Source: Prevotella sp. (GTDB lineage Bacteria; Bacteroidota; Bacteroidia; Bacteroidales; Bacteroidaceae). Taken from it: DNA of 64,000 nucleotides. Where the stretch lies: positions 1 through 64,000 of the forward strand of contig JAEEJK010000058.1 in NCBI GenBank assembly GCA_016281815.1, read 5' to 3'. Below are positions 37,742 through 46,936 of the stretch, piece after piece. The position numbers and the translations under genes are program-made. The notes beneath the pieces were generated by a model, which did no database searches, was not told the origin of the DNA, and was given only the letters and a program-made list of their open reading frames with translations. The first letter of the stretch is position 1. Each line of letters begins with the position of its first letter.

Positions 37742-39388
37742 TCAGTTGAAGACGAAGTCTTCAAGGGTGCAGATCGACTTCTCCTTTGTGTCAGACTTAA
37801 AGACAAAGAAGAGGGCGTGCTTGCCTGTCAGTCCCGACAAGCCAGGCAGGGGAATCGTCAGTTCAACAGGTGTCCCGACTGGCATGTCAGCCTTCACGTC
37901 AATCTTGCCAAGCGTCAAGCCGCGCTGCGAAGCCCAGGGGCGGTCGGCCATTACTTCAATAGTTCCGTCGATGCCCTCGGGAACAATCGTCAGCAGCAGT
38001 TGCACTTTCTTCTTATCTTGAAGGGCAGTGAAGTTGAAATACTTGTAGCCCACAATCGAACCGTCGGTATTGTTGACCACCTGATTGGTGTTGTTGCGCA
38101 GGTCGTAGGGAGCGTCAAACTTATCGTCGGTGCCGTATGATGAGGCAATATAAGAACCATAGAACACGTTGTCGGGCCACTTGTGCTCAGCCACCTTCGG
38201 ACCAGTATACCAACAGGCGATGCCGGCGGAGTGACGCTCCAGCGGGTCGAGACCCTGAAGGGCAAATCCCTCGGAATTGTACTCACCCTCGGAAATCTCC
38301 ACCTTGCCTCCGGCTCCTTCCTCCACTTTCACTTCAATGGGAGCCACCATGGCCTGGCGGGCAAACTCATTGGTACCGGTCTGACGGTGATAGAAGACAT
38401 ACCACTTGCCGTTGATTTCGCAGATGCTCCCATGCGTGTTGCCGGAGACAGTGGCAGAGGCAATGGTGTCTCCCTGTTCATTCGTCTCACGCCCACGGCC
38501 GTCGATGATGGTACCTCCGTATGTCCATGGTCCCAGTGGCTTGTCGCTGTAGGCGTATGCCAAGGTATAGTTGGTGTCGGGCAGACCGAACTCCCCGTTC
38601 TCTGTCCAGCGGCTGTAGATGAACACATACTTGTCCTTGATCTTGCGGATGGAGGAGGCTTCGAAGAAACGGAACACACCCGGCTGGTTCTTGCCCGAAA
38701 CCATGTTTTCCACGACCTTGGCGCCAGGTTTCACCGTCGCCATCGTCTCGGGGTCAAGTTCCGCAGCATTGGAGGTCTCAAATCCCCAATAGCCATAGAC
38801 ACGTCCGTCGTCATCGACGAAAACGGCGGGGTCGAAGCGCAGCACGCCGTCGTTCTCATTGGGGTTGTCCTTGCTCCAGTTGCACACCTCAAAAGGTCCG
38901 TTGGGCCGGTCGCTCTTCGCTATCAGACCATTTCTGCCACCCACCTGGTCGTTGGGATAGAGATAATAGGTTTTCTTGCCGTCGGCACCCACCACCAATG
39001 CGACATCGGGGGCATACAGCACATCGGCAGTGCCTACGGAGTCGAAAGGTTCACCGTTGGCGTTCTTGTCCACTTTTAGAATCTCACCGTCGTAACGCCA
39101 GTGGCTGAGGTCCTCGACGGGTGCCGACCACACCACAAGTTCTCGTCCGCAATAGCCATCAATCATGCTGTCGTGCGAACCATAGATATACACGCGCTGT
39201 TTTCCTGGCTGGTCGGGATCTTCAAAGACATAGGGCTCTCCGTCGGGAATATGTTCCCACATGGGAAGGTAGGGATTGCCCACGGTGGTCAATTCTGTTT
39301 TTGCACTCTCCGACTGTGAGGTACAGGACGAAGCAAGCATGGTGCAGCAGGTGGCTGCAACAACGATTTTGAGTGTTTTGTTTTTCAT
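37742..39388 (-). CDS. GH43-family glycosidase lipoprotein with C-terminal CBM6-like domain
   Basis: A 548-residue lipoprotein (lipobox near MLASSC). The five-bladed GH43 propeller covers about 35-330. Visible family features are EPYVFEDP, VYIYGSHD, LYAPDVALV (the pKa-modulating Asp region), FFEASSIRK (the general acid Glu) and NTHGSICEINGKWYVFYHRQ. The C-terminal 150 residues form a beta sandwich (KYFNFTALQDKKKVQLLL, EVMADRPW) like CBM6-type modules attached to GH43 arabinofuranosidases and xylosidases. It probably removes arabinose or xylose from arabinoxylan or arabinan. It lies 53 bases downstream of the CotH gene. Confidence 0.88.
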   Translation of the reverse strand: MKNKTLKIVVAATCCTMLASSCTSQSESAKTELTTVGNPYLPMWEHIPDGEPYVFEDPDQPGKQRVYIYGSHDSMIDGYCGRELVVWSAPVEDLSHWRYDGEILKVDKNANGEPFDSVGTADVLYAPDVALVVGADGKKTYYLYPNDQVGGRNGLIAKSDRPNGPFEVCNWSKDNPNENDGVLRFDPAVFVDDDGRVYGYWGFETSNAAELDPETMATVKPGAKVVENMVSGKNQPGVFRFFEASSIRKIKDKYVFIYSRWTENGEFGLPDTNYTLAYAYSDKPLGPWTYGGTIIDGRGRETNEQGDTIASATVSGNTHGSICEINGKWYVFYHRQTGTNEFARQAMVAPIEVKVEEGAGGKVEISEGEYNSEGFALQGLDPLERHSAGIACWYTGPKVAEHKWPDNVFYGSYIASSYGTDDKFDAPYDLRNNTNQVVNNTDGSIVGYKYFNFTALQDKKKVQLLLTIVPEGIDGTIEVMADRPWASQRGLTLGKIDVKADMPVGTPVELTIPLPGLSGLTGKHALFFVFKSDTKEKSICTLEDFVFN

Positions 39389-39441
39389 ATTGATGATGGG
39401 AAATGGTGAATGGTCTGATGTTGGAGGATGAGCAGCGGTGG

Positions 39442-41283
39442 TCAGTGAATGACCACTTTCCTGCCGTCCTTAATATAGATGCCCTTGGTGGGTCTTGTCA
39501 CCGGTTGGCCGTTCAGATTATAATATGGTGTGTCGGCTGTGGGAATGGTAATGGCTGCCATACCCGATGGGATATCGCCGACAAACTTCTCTATGTCACT
39601 GAGCACACGGTTGCTGCGGATGGGGAAATAATTGTTTAGCAACCTGTTGCGCTCCTTCATGTAATGTTCCTCAACAGTGTAGAGTTTGCCTCTGGTGGTA
39701 TAGGGGTGTACATCGCGGCGATAGTCGCCCCATCGGGCAGACTCGGCATAGAGCGCAGAGGAGATGGTATGGTAAAGACTGTCCCAAACCTCCACCACCT
39801 GGCGCGGACCCAGCATGCCGTCATCAGCGAGCAGTTCGCGGGCACGTTGCAGGTAGCGCCAGGCAAAGTCCCCGTTTTTCATCAGGCTGTGGAAAAGGCC
39901 TGAAGGATAACCTTTGTTCTTCAGGTTGAGAATGTTCTCTCCTGGGTTCTCAAAGATGATCTCCGTGTCCCAGCAGAGGAACTGGAACCCCGGGCTGTCG
40001 GTTCCCTTCCGACGGATGGCATACCAGTTGTGATGGTCCCAGTCGGTGTTGCCACCATATTGGTTGATCAGCATGTAGTCGATCATCGCGTCGATGTCGA
40101 GGAGTGAGTCCAACTGCTGGTAGCATGACGGGTCGGAGGCCTTGTTGGCTGTCTCCACCATCAGGTTCCATGCTTCCAGGTCGCCCTCGCTGGCTTCCAG
40201 ATGGTTGCCACCGTCTTCCTCTACCTTCACCACGTCATAATCGCTTTTCTTGCCGCCAAGATGATTTTTGCCAAACTGGTCGTCCACACGCTCAGCGATG
40301 TTGTAAAGTCCCCAGTACATCCCATTGAGGAAAAGGTGGACATAGAGGGCATTGACGCTGGTACGTCCCAGTTTGCGCTGCATGCGCCGCGCCCACACAT
40401 CTCGGGAATATTGCGCCTTCTCGCGGTTGCCTTCCATCCAGTGTTGCCATGAGTTGCCGAAATGGCAGCGAAGCACCAACTGGTCGAACTGCGCCGGCTC
40501 ATCCTCTCCGAAGATGGGGTATTTCAGTGTGGCAGGACCATACTCTTTCTTAAAAACCAACCTAAAGGAGTGCTTGGGGTTCTTCTCTGCCAGTCGTCCG
40601 TGCCCCCCATGCAGACGGATACCGCAGGTGACGCTGAGGTCGTGCTGCTGCGGACCACCCATCAGTTCAATACTGGCAGGGCGTGTCCAGCCATGCCCTG
40701 TGGCGTCGCCCACCGGTGGACCGGTGAAGATGTAGATGCCGCCCCGCTCTGGGTCGTTCTCATGGCTGAAGAAATGGTCCTTGTCTGAGACAATGCTCAG
40801 GATGGGCAACTGTTTCATTCCCTCGATGATATGTTGACGGAGGGTGGCATTCTCAGTCATTTCCGGATCCATTTCATAATCAGCCTTTGCGGTTCCCTGC
40901 ATCTGGGTATAGTCACCCCACTCCTTGGGATAGCCTTCGGGGTTGTTAGGCTGACTGAGCACAGACTTCATGAGGATGTAGGAGGCTGTGCTCACCTCTG
41001 AGGCCACCTCACCATCTTTCACCTCCACCGCACGGAGGATGGTGGTTCTGGTCAACCGCAGCGCTTGTTTGTAGAGTTGGCTCTGCGGTGTCGGCTCACT
41101 GCCATCGGTGGTGTAGCGGATTTCGGTGCCTTCTCCCTCAGACGACATCGTGACAGTAAGTGTCCCGACATCATAGAGGCCATGTGGTTTCGAGAATTTG
41201 GGCTGTGCCCATGAGACAGCCATCGCCCACCAAATGAGCAACACGGCTGCCAACATTCTCAAAACTCTCAATTTTTTCTGCAT
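39442..41283 (-). CDS. Secreted CotH-family kinase-like protein
   Basis: A 613-residue secreted protein. A signal peptide (LAAVLLIWWAMAVSWAQ) is followed by a chitobiase/beta-hexosaminidase C-terminal-type domain (about 30-105, IRYTTDGSEPT). A CotH domain follows at about 155-560, with the motifs GIRLHGGHGR, FLNGMYWGLYNIAERVDD, GGNTDWDHHNWY near 412 and FLCWDTE. CotH proteins are atypical protein kinases first described from spore coats; the Bacteroidetes members are secreted. The tail (YYNLNGQPVTR...KGIYIKDGRKVV) is the shared C-terminal motif. Placement at the head of the GH43 and CE1/GH3 genes suggests it acts at the cell surface with the glycan enzymes, but its substrate is unknown. Confidence 0.85.
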   Translation of the reverse strand: MQKKLRVLRMLAAVLLIWWAMAVSWAQPKFSKPHGLYDVGTLTVTMSSEGEGTEIRYTTDGSEPTPQSQLYKQALRLTRTTILRAVEVKDGEVASEVSTASYILMKSVLSQPNNPEGYPKEWGDYTQMQGTAKADYEMDPEMTENATLRQHIIEGMKQLPILSIVSDKDHFFSHENDPERGGIYIFTGPPVGDATGHGWTRPASIELMGGPQQHDLSVTCGIRLHGGHGRLAEKNPKHSFRLVFKKEYGPATLKYPIFGEDEPAQFDQLVLRCHFGNSWQHWMEGNREKAQYSRDVWARRMQRKLGRTSVNALYVHLFLNGMYWGLYNIAERVDDQFGKNHLGGKKSDYDVVKVEEDGGNHLEASEGDLEAWNLMVETANKASDPSCYQQLDSLLDIDAMIDYMLINQYGGNTDWDHHNWYAIRRKGTDSPGFQFLCWDTEIIFENPGENILNLKNKGYPSGLFHSLMKNGDFAWRYLQRARELLADDGMLGPRQVVEVWDSLYHTISSALYAESARWGDYRRDVHPYTTRGKLYTVEEHYMKERNRLLNNYFPIRSNRVLSDIEKFVGDIPSGMAAITIPTADTPYYNLNGQPVTRPTKGIYIKDGRKVVIH

Positions 41284-41360
41284 CTGATTTGTTTTATGAG
41301 ATGAGATGAATCCGACACGTCCGGCTTTTCCGACACACCAAAATCGTCCGATATACGAGT

Positions 41361-41386
41361 GAGGGTATGCCGTTGGGCATACCCTC
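41361..41386 (-). terminator. Hairpin downstream of xylA
   Basis: An 11-bp perfect stem (GAGGGTATGCC at 41361-41371 with GGCATACCCTC at 41376-41386) has a GTTG loop. It lies 28 bases after the xylA stop. The following T-run is poor, so efficiency is uncertain. Confidence 0.65.
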
Positions 41387-41413
41387 CAGTCGTTTTGTGA
41401 AGAAAAACTTTTT

Positions 41414-42733
41414 TTACTTGCAGTACAGGGCGACGATGGTCTCGTACTTCTCCTGCTTGCCAGAAATCTGTTTCGGCTCTTCTACTTTCTTGCCATACTC
41501 ATAAGCCTGCTCGAGGGTGAGTTTGCCTTCCTCGAAGTCCTTGCCGATGCCGCTGTCGAAACTGGCATAGCGCTCCTTCTTCATAGCGGGCAGTTCGCTC
41601 TCCTCCAGGATGGCGGCAGCGTTCTCAAGAGCGCGGGCCATGGCATCCATACCGCTGATGTGAGCGATGAAGAGGTCCTCGAGGTCGGTGGAGTTACGAC
41701 GGATCTTGGCATCGAAGTTGGTGCCGCCGTTGCCCAGACCACCATTGCGGATAATCTCCAGCATAGCCTGTGTGAGTTCGAAGTTGTCGATGGGGAACTG
41801 GTCGGTATCCCAGCCGTTCTGAGCGTCACCACGGTTGGCGTCGATTGAACCCAGCATACCGGCATCCACGGCGCAAGCCAGTTCGTGCTCGAAGGTGTGG
41901 CCTGCCAATGTGGCGTGGTTCACCTCGATGTTCACCTTGAAGTCCTTGTCGAGTCCGTGTGCACGGAGGAATCCGATTACAGTCTCGGTGTCGACATCAT
42001 ACTGGTGCTTGGAAGGCTCCATGGGTTTCGGCTCGATGAGGAAGGTGCCCTTGAAGCCCTTTGCGCGTGCGTAGTCGCGTGCCATGGTCAGCATGGTGGC
42101 CATGTGCTCCTTCTCACGCTTCTGGTCGGTGTTAAGGAGGCTCATATAGCCCTCACGTCCGCCCCAGAACACATAGTTGGTGCCGCCGAGTTTGATGGTG
42201 GCGTCGATAGCGTTCTTGATCTGGACGATGGCACGTGCCACTACGTCGAAGTCGGGATTGGTGGAAGCACCGTTGGCATAGCGCTTGTTACCGAAGACGT
42301 TGGCGGTACCCCAGAGCAACTTGATGTTGGGGAACTGCTTCATCTTCTCCTGAGCATAGTCAGTAATGGCCTTCATGCGCTCCTCATACTCTGCGATGGT
42401 GGCTCCCTCCTCTACGAGGTCCACGTCATGGAAGCAGAAGTACTCGATGCCGAGTTTGTCCATGATCTCGAAACCGGCGTCCATCTTGTCCTTGGCACGC
42501 TGAACAGCGTCCTCAGCCTTGTCCCACTCATAGGAGCGAGTCTGTCCGCCAAACTGGTCTGCAGAAGCGCCACCCAGGGTGTGCCACCATGCCATGGCAA
42601 ACTTCAGCCAGTCTTTCATCTTCTTTCCCATCACAACCTTCTCGGGGTCATAATAGTGGAATGCCATCACGTTCTTGCTCTCTTTTCCTTCGAAAGGAAT
42701 CTTACCGGTAAACGGAAAATACTCTTTTGCCAT
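41414..42733 (-). CDS. xylA: Xylose isomerase
   Basis: A 439-residue cytoplasmic enzyme converting D-xylose to D-xylulose, of the usual class II xylose isomerase length. Family landmarks include FHYYDPEKVVMGKKMKDWL, YFCFHDVDLVEEG (catalytic His), VFWGGREGY, FLIEPKPMEPSKHQYD (metal-binding Glu), NIEVNHATLAGHTFEHE and GSIDANRGDAQNGWDTDQFP (metal ligands). It is downstream of xylB with a 49-base gap, in one operon. It receives xylose released by the GH3, GH31 and GH43 enzymes encoded in the same window. Confidence 0.98.
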   Translation of the reverse strand: MAKEYFPFTGKIPFEGKESKNVMAFHYYDPEKVVMGKKMKDWLKFAMAWWHTLGGASADQFGGQTRSYEWDKAEDAVQRAKDKMDAGFEIMDKLGIEYFCFHDVDLVEEGATIAEYEERMKAITDYAQEKMKQFPNIKLLWGTANVFGNKRYANGASTNPDFDVVARAIVQIKNAIDATIKLGGTNYVFWGGREGYMSLLNTDQKREKEHMATMLTMARDYARAKGFKGTFLIEPKPMEPSKHQYDVDTETVIGFLRAHGLDKDFKVNIEVNHATLAGHTFEHELACAVDAGMLGSIDANRGDAQNGWDTDQFPIDNFELTQAMLEIIRNGGLGNGGTNFDAKIRRNSTDLEDLFIAHISGMDAMARALENAAAILEESELPAMKKERYASFDSGIGKDFEEGKLTLEQAYEYGKKVEEPKQISGKQEKYETIVALYCK

Positions 42734-42782
42734 TTTTGTTTATAATTGATAAAAAGTTATGGAAATAATTGATGAATCTTTA

Positions 42783-44282
42783 TTAATTTTTTGCCACACG
42801 CTTCAGGCTGTCCTTCCAATTGGCGTAGGCGCTGAGGTATTCGACACGGCGGCTCTCGTCGGGCTCAATGACAGCAAGGCGCTTGAGAGATGCGAAGGCT
42901 TCCTCATTGTCCTTGTAAAGGCCGCAGCCCATACCTGCACCCTTGGCGGCTCCCACACTGCCATCGGTCTCCAGCAGTTCGATGGTGGCTCCGCTCACAC
43001 CGGCGAGCGTGTCACGGAAGAGCGGGCTGAGGAACATGTTGGCCTTTCCAGCGTGTATCTTGCGGATGTCCATGCCCATTTGCTGCATGATTTCCATGCC
43101 ATAGCAGAAACTGAAGACGATGCCTTCCTGGGCTGCACGCATGAGGTGTGCCTTCCCGTGCTTGTTGAAGTTGACTCCTTGGATGGAGCATCCCACCTCC
43201 TGGTTCTCAAGCACTCGCTCTGCGCCATTGCCGAAGGGGATAATGGTGACACCGTCGCTGCCGATAGGCACATTGGCCATATAGTCGTTCATCTCGGCAT
43301 AGGAGATGCCCTCTGGTGCGATGGTGCGGCGCACCCATGCGTTGAGGATGCCGGTGCCATTGATGCAGAGGAGCACGCCAAGACGGTCGAGTTGCTCTGT
43401 ATAGTTGACGTGTGCGAAGGTGTTCACACGGCTTTTCTTATCATAGTTGATCTCACCAAGAACACCGTAGACCACACCTGAAGTACCGGCGGTGGAGGCG
43501 ATTTCTCCTGGGTTGAACACGTTGAGCGACAATGCATTGTTGGGCTGGTCGCCGGCACGGTAGGAAATGGGGGTGCCTGCCTTGAGTCCCAATTCGGCGG
43601 CAGCCTCAGCACTCACCTCGCTCTGCACACTGAATGTGGGCACGATGTCGGGCACAAGAGACTGGTCGAAACCGAAATAGCGCATGAGGAAGTCAGCAAC
43701 CTTCTTCTCACGGAAGTCCCAGAACATACCCTCACTGAGTCCGCTGATGGTGGTGTTCACCGTTCCGCTGAGACGCATGGCGAGGTAGTCGCCGGGAAGC
43801 ATGAACTTATACACTTTGTCAAATAGTTCAGGCTCGTTCTCCTTCACCCACGCGAGTTTGGCGGCGGTGAAGTTGCCGGGAGAGTTGAGCAGGTGACCGA
43901 GACACTGCTCGGCTCCAATCTCATTGAAAGCCTTCTCACCGTAGGGAACGGCACGTGAGTCACACCAGATGATAGAGGGGCGAAGCACCTGCAGATCCTT
44001 GTCGACACACACCAGGCCGTGCATCTGATAAGAGATGCCGATAGCCATGATGTCGTCGCCGGAAGCACCGGTGTCGGCCATGATTTTTTGCAAACTCATC
44101 TTGGCGTATGTCCACCAAGACTCTGGGTCTTGCTCGGCCCATCCTACCTTGACGGCCTTGATGGGAGCCTCTGACTCTGGGAAAAAAGCCGATGCAGCAC
44201 ATGCTCCTGTTTCTGCATCCACCAACGATGCCTTGACAGAACTGCTGCCGACATCGAAACCTAAAAGATATCTTCCTGACAT
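42783..44282 (-). CDS. xylB: Xylulokinase
   Basis: A 499-residue FGGY-family kinase that phosphorylates D-xylulose to xylulose 5-phosphate for the pentose phosphate pathway. The N-terminal LLGFDVGSSSVKASLVD is the phosphate-1 loop, GISYQMHGLV is typical of xylulokinases, and STAGTSGVVYG and GGS-like C-terminal segments follow. It is first in the xylB-xylA operon. The region upstream (44283-44440) has a minus-strand TAATTTTG (44354-44361) but no TTG at 19-21 bases, so the promoter is not firmly placed. Confidence 0.96.
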   Translation of the reverse strand: MSGRYLLGFDVGSSSVKASLVDAETGACAASAFFPESEAPIKAVKVGWAEQDPESWWTYAKMSLQKIMADTGASGDDIMAIGISYQMHGLVCVDKDLQVLRPSIIWCDSRAVPYGEKAFNEIGAEQCLGHLLNSPGNFTAAKLAWVKENEPELFDKVYKFMLPGDYLAMRLSGTVNTTISGLSEGMFWDFREKKVADFLMRYFGFDQSLVPDIVPTFSVQSEVSAEAAAELGLKAGTPISYRAGDQPNNALSLNVFNPGEIASTAGTSGVVYGVLGEINYDKKSRVNTFAHVNYTEQLDRLGVLLCINGTGILNAWVRRTIAPEGISYAEMNDYMANVPIGSDGVTIIPFGNGAERVLENQEVGCSIQGVNFNKHGKAHLMRAAQEGIVFSFCYGMEIMQQMGMDIRKIHAGKANMFLSPLFRDTLAGVSGATIELLETDGSVGAAKGAGMGCGLYKDNEEAFASLKRLAVIEPDESRRVEYLSAYANWKDSLKRVAKN

Positions 44283-44441
44283 AAAAATAATGTGATTGGT
44301 CTATGGGTGTCAGCGGTGGTTTTCCATGTTGCGTTTCACCCGCATATCTTTGGCAAAATTAATGCTTTTTTTCCTTATTTGAGCGAAAAATATTGCTAAA
44401 AGTATATAATGAAATAAAAAATGAAAATTAAGTAACAAAAA

Positions 44442-44467
44442 ATGCCGGTCGCATGAGCGACCGGCAT
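44442..44467. terminator. Terminator downstream of the winged-helix gene
   Basis: An 11-bp perfect stem (ATGCCGGTCGC at 44442-44452 with GCGACCGGCAT at 44457-44467) has an ATGA loop. It is flanked by A6 on the left and TTTT on the right, so it works as a strong terminator for the minus-strand gene at 44493. Confidence 0.93.
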
Positions 44468-44492
44468 TTTCAATATCAATCGATGTGAGTGA

Positions 44493-44795
44493 TTAAGCGA
44501 GTTTGATGAGACCTTCCTCATCAGTGATCTTTCCCTCTTTGAAGAGCCAGCCCATACCGAGCAGTGCCTCGTTCTCTGTGATCTTAGCGGCCTTGGCGAT
44601 GTCCTTCACGCTAAGAGCCTTGCCTGCTGCTGAAAGAGCCTGGTATACGTCACCAGCCTTGAAACCTACGGTCTCTGCATTGATTACTACTTCTACCTTC
44701 TTAGCGGCTCTTTTGGGAGCGGCCTTCTTCTCTGTTGCAGCCTTTGTTGTCTTCTTTTCTGCTGCAGCCTTTGTTGTTGCTTTCTTTTCTGCCAT
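44493..44795 (-). CDS. Winged-helix protein with histone H1-like Lys/Ala tail
   Basis: A 100-residue protein in two parts. Residues 1-33 are a Lys/Ala/Thr-rich tail (AEKKATTKAAAEKK..., APKRAAKK) like eukaryotic histone H1 tails and bacterial Hc1-type proteins. Residues 34-100 form a small winged-helix domain (GDVYQALSAAGKALSVKDIAKAAKITENEALLG..., GWLFKEGKI) resembling the DUF2582-type domain found alone in many Bacteroidetes. It is probably an abundant nucleoid-associated DNA-binding protein. It is monocistronic with its own terminator. Confidence 0.85.
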   Translation of the reverse strand: MAEKKATTKAAAEKKTTKAATEKKAAPKRAAKKVEVVINAETVGFKAGDVYQALSAAGKALSVKDIAKAAKITENEALLGMGWLFKEGKITDEEGLIKLA

Positions 44796-44858
44796 GATTT
44801 TGTAAAACGAATAATTAGTAGGTGAACTAATTCTGTATCAACCTTTTAATTTCGACTG

Positions 44859-44866
44859 CAAAATTA
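44859..44866 (-). promoter_or_regulatory. Candidate -7 box of the winged-helix gene
   Basis: On the minus strand TAATTTTG lies 64 bases before the start codon. The -33 position reads TCG instead of TTG. The remaining bases of the 44796-44930 gap show nothing else. Confidence 0.45.
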
Positions 44867-44930
44867 GTACTTTTTATTCGAAAACGACTAATATTTATGC
44901 ATGAAAAAGACCGCGTTTCACTATTTGTTG

Positions 44931-46703
44931 TCAGTTTTGTTGATTTTCTTGATGTAAATCAACCTTTATCTGCAGTTCTTCAAGTTGTTTGGGGTCCAAT
45001 TCCGATGGTGCGTCAAGCATCACGTCACGTCCGCTGTTGTTCTTGGGGAAGGCAATGCAGTCGCGGATGCTGTCGAGACCGGCGAAAATCGACACAAAAC
45101 GGTCGAGGCCGAAAGCGAGTCCTGCGTGTGGGGGTGCTCCATACTTGAATGCATTGATGAGGAAGCCAAACTGAGCCATGGCCCTCTCAGGAGTGAATCC
45201 GAGGATATCAAACATCTTGGCCTGCAACTTGCCGTCATGGATACGCAAACTTCCGCCACCAACCTCGATGCCGTTGCACACGAAATCGTAGGCCTTGGCG
45301 CGCACCTGCTCTGGGTGCTCGTCCAACAGAGGGATATCGTCGGGATTGGGCATGGTGAACGGGTGGTGGGTAGCCATGAGCCGCTGTTCCTCATCGCTCC
45401 ACTCAAAGAGCGGGAAGTCGACGATCCACAGGCACTCGAAGCGATTCTTGTCACGCAGTCCGAGACGGTCGCCCATCTCAAGACGCAGGGTGCACAACTG
45501 CACGCGTGTCTTGTTGGCATTGTCACCACTGAGGATGAGCACGAGGTCGCCGTCGTTGGCACCCATGCGCTCCTTGAGGGCGAGGAGTGTCTCCTGTGAG
45601 TAGAATTTGTCTACACTGCTCTTGATGGTGCCGTCAGTGTTGTATTTCACATAAACGAGTCCCTTTGCACCCACCTGAGGACGCTTGACAAAGTCGGTGA
45701 GTTGGTCAAGTTGCTTGCGGGTGTATCCGGCACATCCCGGCACACAGATACCGCCAATGTATTTGGCCTGGTCGAAGACTGGGAATGAACCTGTCTGCAG
45801 GACATCCATCAACTCGACGAACTCCATGCCAAAGCGAAGGTCGGGCTTGTCGCTGCCGAAACGCCTCATCGCCTCATGCCACGGCATCTGCTGAAGACGC
45901 TCGGGGAGATGCACGCCAAGGAGTTCCTTGAACAGATGGCGGCACATGTCCTCAAACAGGTCGATGACATCCTCCTGGTCGACGAAACTCATCTCGCAGT
46001 CAATCTGGGTGAACTCCGGCTGACGGTCGGCACGGAGGTCCTCATCGCGGAAGCACTTGGCTATTTGGAAATAACGGTCGAAGCCGCTCACCATCAGCAA
46101 CTGCTTGAGGGTCTGCGGACTCTGCGGCAAGGCATAGAACTGTCCCGAATTCATGCGGGAAGGCACGACGAAGTCGCGGGCGCCCTCTGGGGTGGAACCT
46201 ATCAGAATCGGGGTCTCCACTTCAATAAAATCCTTTGAATCAAGGAAATTGCGGATGGCGATGGTCATCTTGTGGCGCAACTCAAGGTTGCGGCGCACTG
46301 CCGAGCGACGCAGGTCAAGATAGCGGTATTTCATACGGATGTCATCACCTCCGTCGGTATTGTCCTCAATGGTGAATGGCGGGGTGACGCTCTCACTGAG
46401 CACATTGAGGCGCTCGGCGATGATTTCAATGTCGCCAGTGGGCATCTTTGAATTCTTGCTCTCGCGCTCTCTCACCGTTCCTGTCACCTGGATGCAATAT
46501 TCACGTCCCAATTTGTTGGCACGTTCACACAATGCACTGTCGGTATCATCGTTGAACACCAATTGTGTGATGCCATAGCGATCGCGGAGGTCGATGAAAG
46601 TCATACCTCCCATTTTCCTGCTTCGCTGCACCCATCCGGCAAGAGTCACCTGCCGTCCTTCGTCGGAGAGTCTCAGTTCTCCGCATGTGTTGGTTCTATA
46701 CAT
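44931..46703 (-). CDS. aspS: Aspartyl-tRNA synthetase
   Basis: A 590-residue class II aminoacyl-tRNA synthetase that charges tRNA-Asp. An N-terminal OB-fold anticodon-binding domain (1-110, [26 protein letters not shown]) precedes the catalytic core. Motif 2 is [18 protein letters not shown] and motif 3 is [11 protein letters not shown] bacterial-type GAD insertion lies between them (about 280-420). The length is normal for the bacterial enzyme. A consensus promoter at 46735-46764 shares 21 identical bases with the lptD promoter cassette. Confidence 0.98.
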   Translation of the reverse strand: MYRTNTCGELRLSDEGRQVTLAGWVQRSRKMGGMTFIDLRDRYGITQLVFNDDTDSALCERANKLGREYCIQVTGTVRERESKNSKMPTGDIEIIAERLNVLSESVTPPFTIEDNTDGGDDIRMKYRYLDLRRSAVRRNLELRHKMTIAIRNFLDSKDFIEVETPILIGSTPEGARDFVVPSRMNSGQFYALPQSPQTLKQLLMVSGFDRYFQIAKCFRDEDLRADRQPEFTQIDCEMSFVDQEDVIDLFEDMCRHLFKELLGVHLPERLQQMPWHEAMRRFGSDKPDLRFGMEFVELMDVLQTGSFPVFDQAKYIGGICVPGCAGYTRKQLDQLTDFVKRPQVGAKGLVYVKYNTDGTIKSSVDKFYSQETLLALKERMGANDGDLVLILSGDNANKTRVQLCTLRLEMGDRLGLRDKNRFECLWIVDFPLFEWSDEEQRLMATHHPFTMPNPDDIPLLDEHPEQVRAKAYDFVCNGIEVGGGSLRIHDGKLQAKMFDILGFTPERAMAQFGFLINAFKYGAPPHAGLAFGLDRFVSIFAGLDSIRDCIAFPKNNSGRDVMLDAPSELDPKQLEELQIKVDLHQENQQN

Positions 46704-46734
46704 GATTATATTTTTAACTTTAACAATTTGGGTG

Positions 46735-46764
46735 CAAAGTTAGTGAAAGACGAGTGGAAAGCAA
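46735..46764 (-). promoter_or_regulatory. Promoter of aspS
   Basis: On the minus strand TTG (46762-46764), 19 bases, then TAACTTTG (46735-46742). The -33 region and first part of the spacer (TATTTTGCTTTCCACTCG) are identical to both copies of the lptD promoter cassette. Confidence 0.8.
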
Positions 46765-46843
46765 AATAAAAAACGAATTTTTATTTGCTCAATCCGAGCA
46801 ACGTATTGGAAAACAAAAAAGTCGTGAATGTCAAATCCAACAA

Positions 46844-46890
46844 AGAGACACAGAGTTGCCGAGTTTTATTCTCTGCGACTCTGTGTCTCT
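46844..46890 (-). terminator. Terminator downstream of trpB
   Basis: A 16-bp stem (AGAGACACAGAGTTGC at 46844-46859 with GCGACTCTGTGTCTCT at 46875-46890, one G-T pair) is followed on the minus strand by a T-rich run. It lies 47 bases after the trpB stop. The CTCTGTGTCTCTGT wording is echoed in the fRMsr downstream region (49040-49070). Confidence 0.75.
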
Positions 46891-46936
46891 GTATAGGTGG
46901 ATATCTGATAGGCTTCCGCCTATTGCTCAGCAATGT

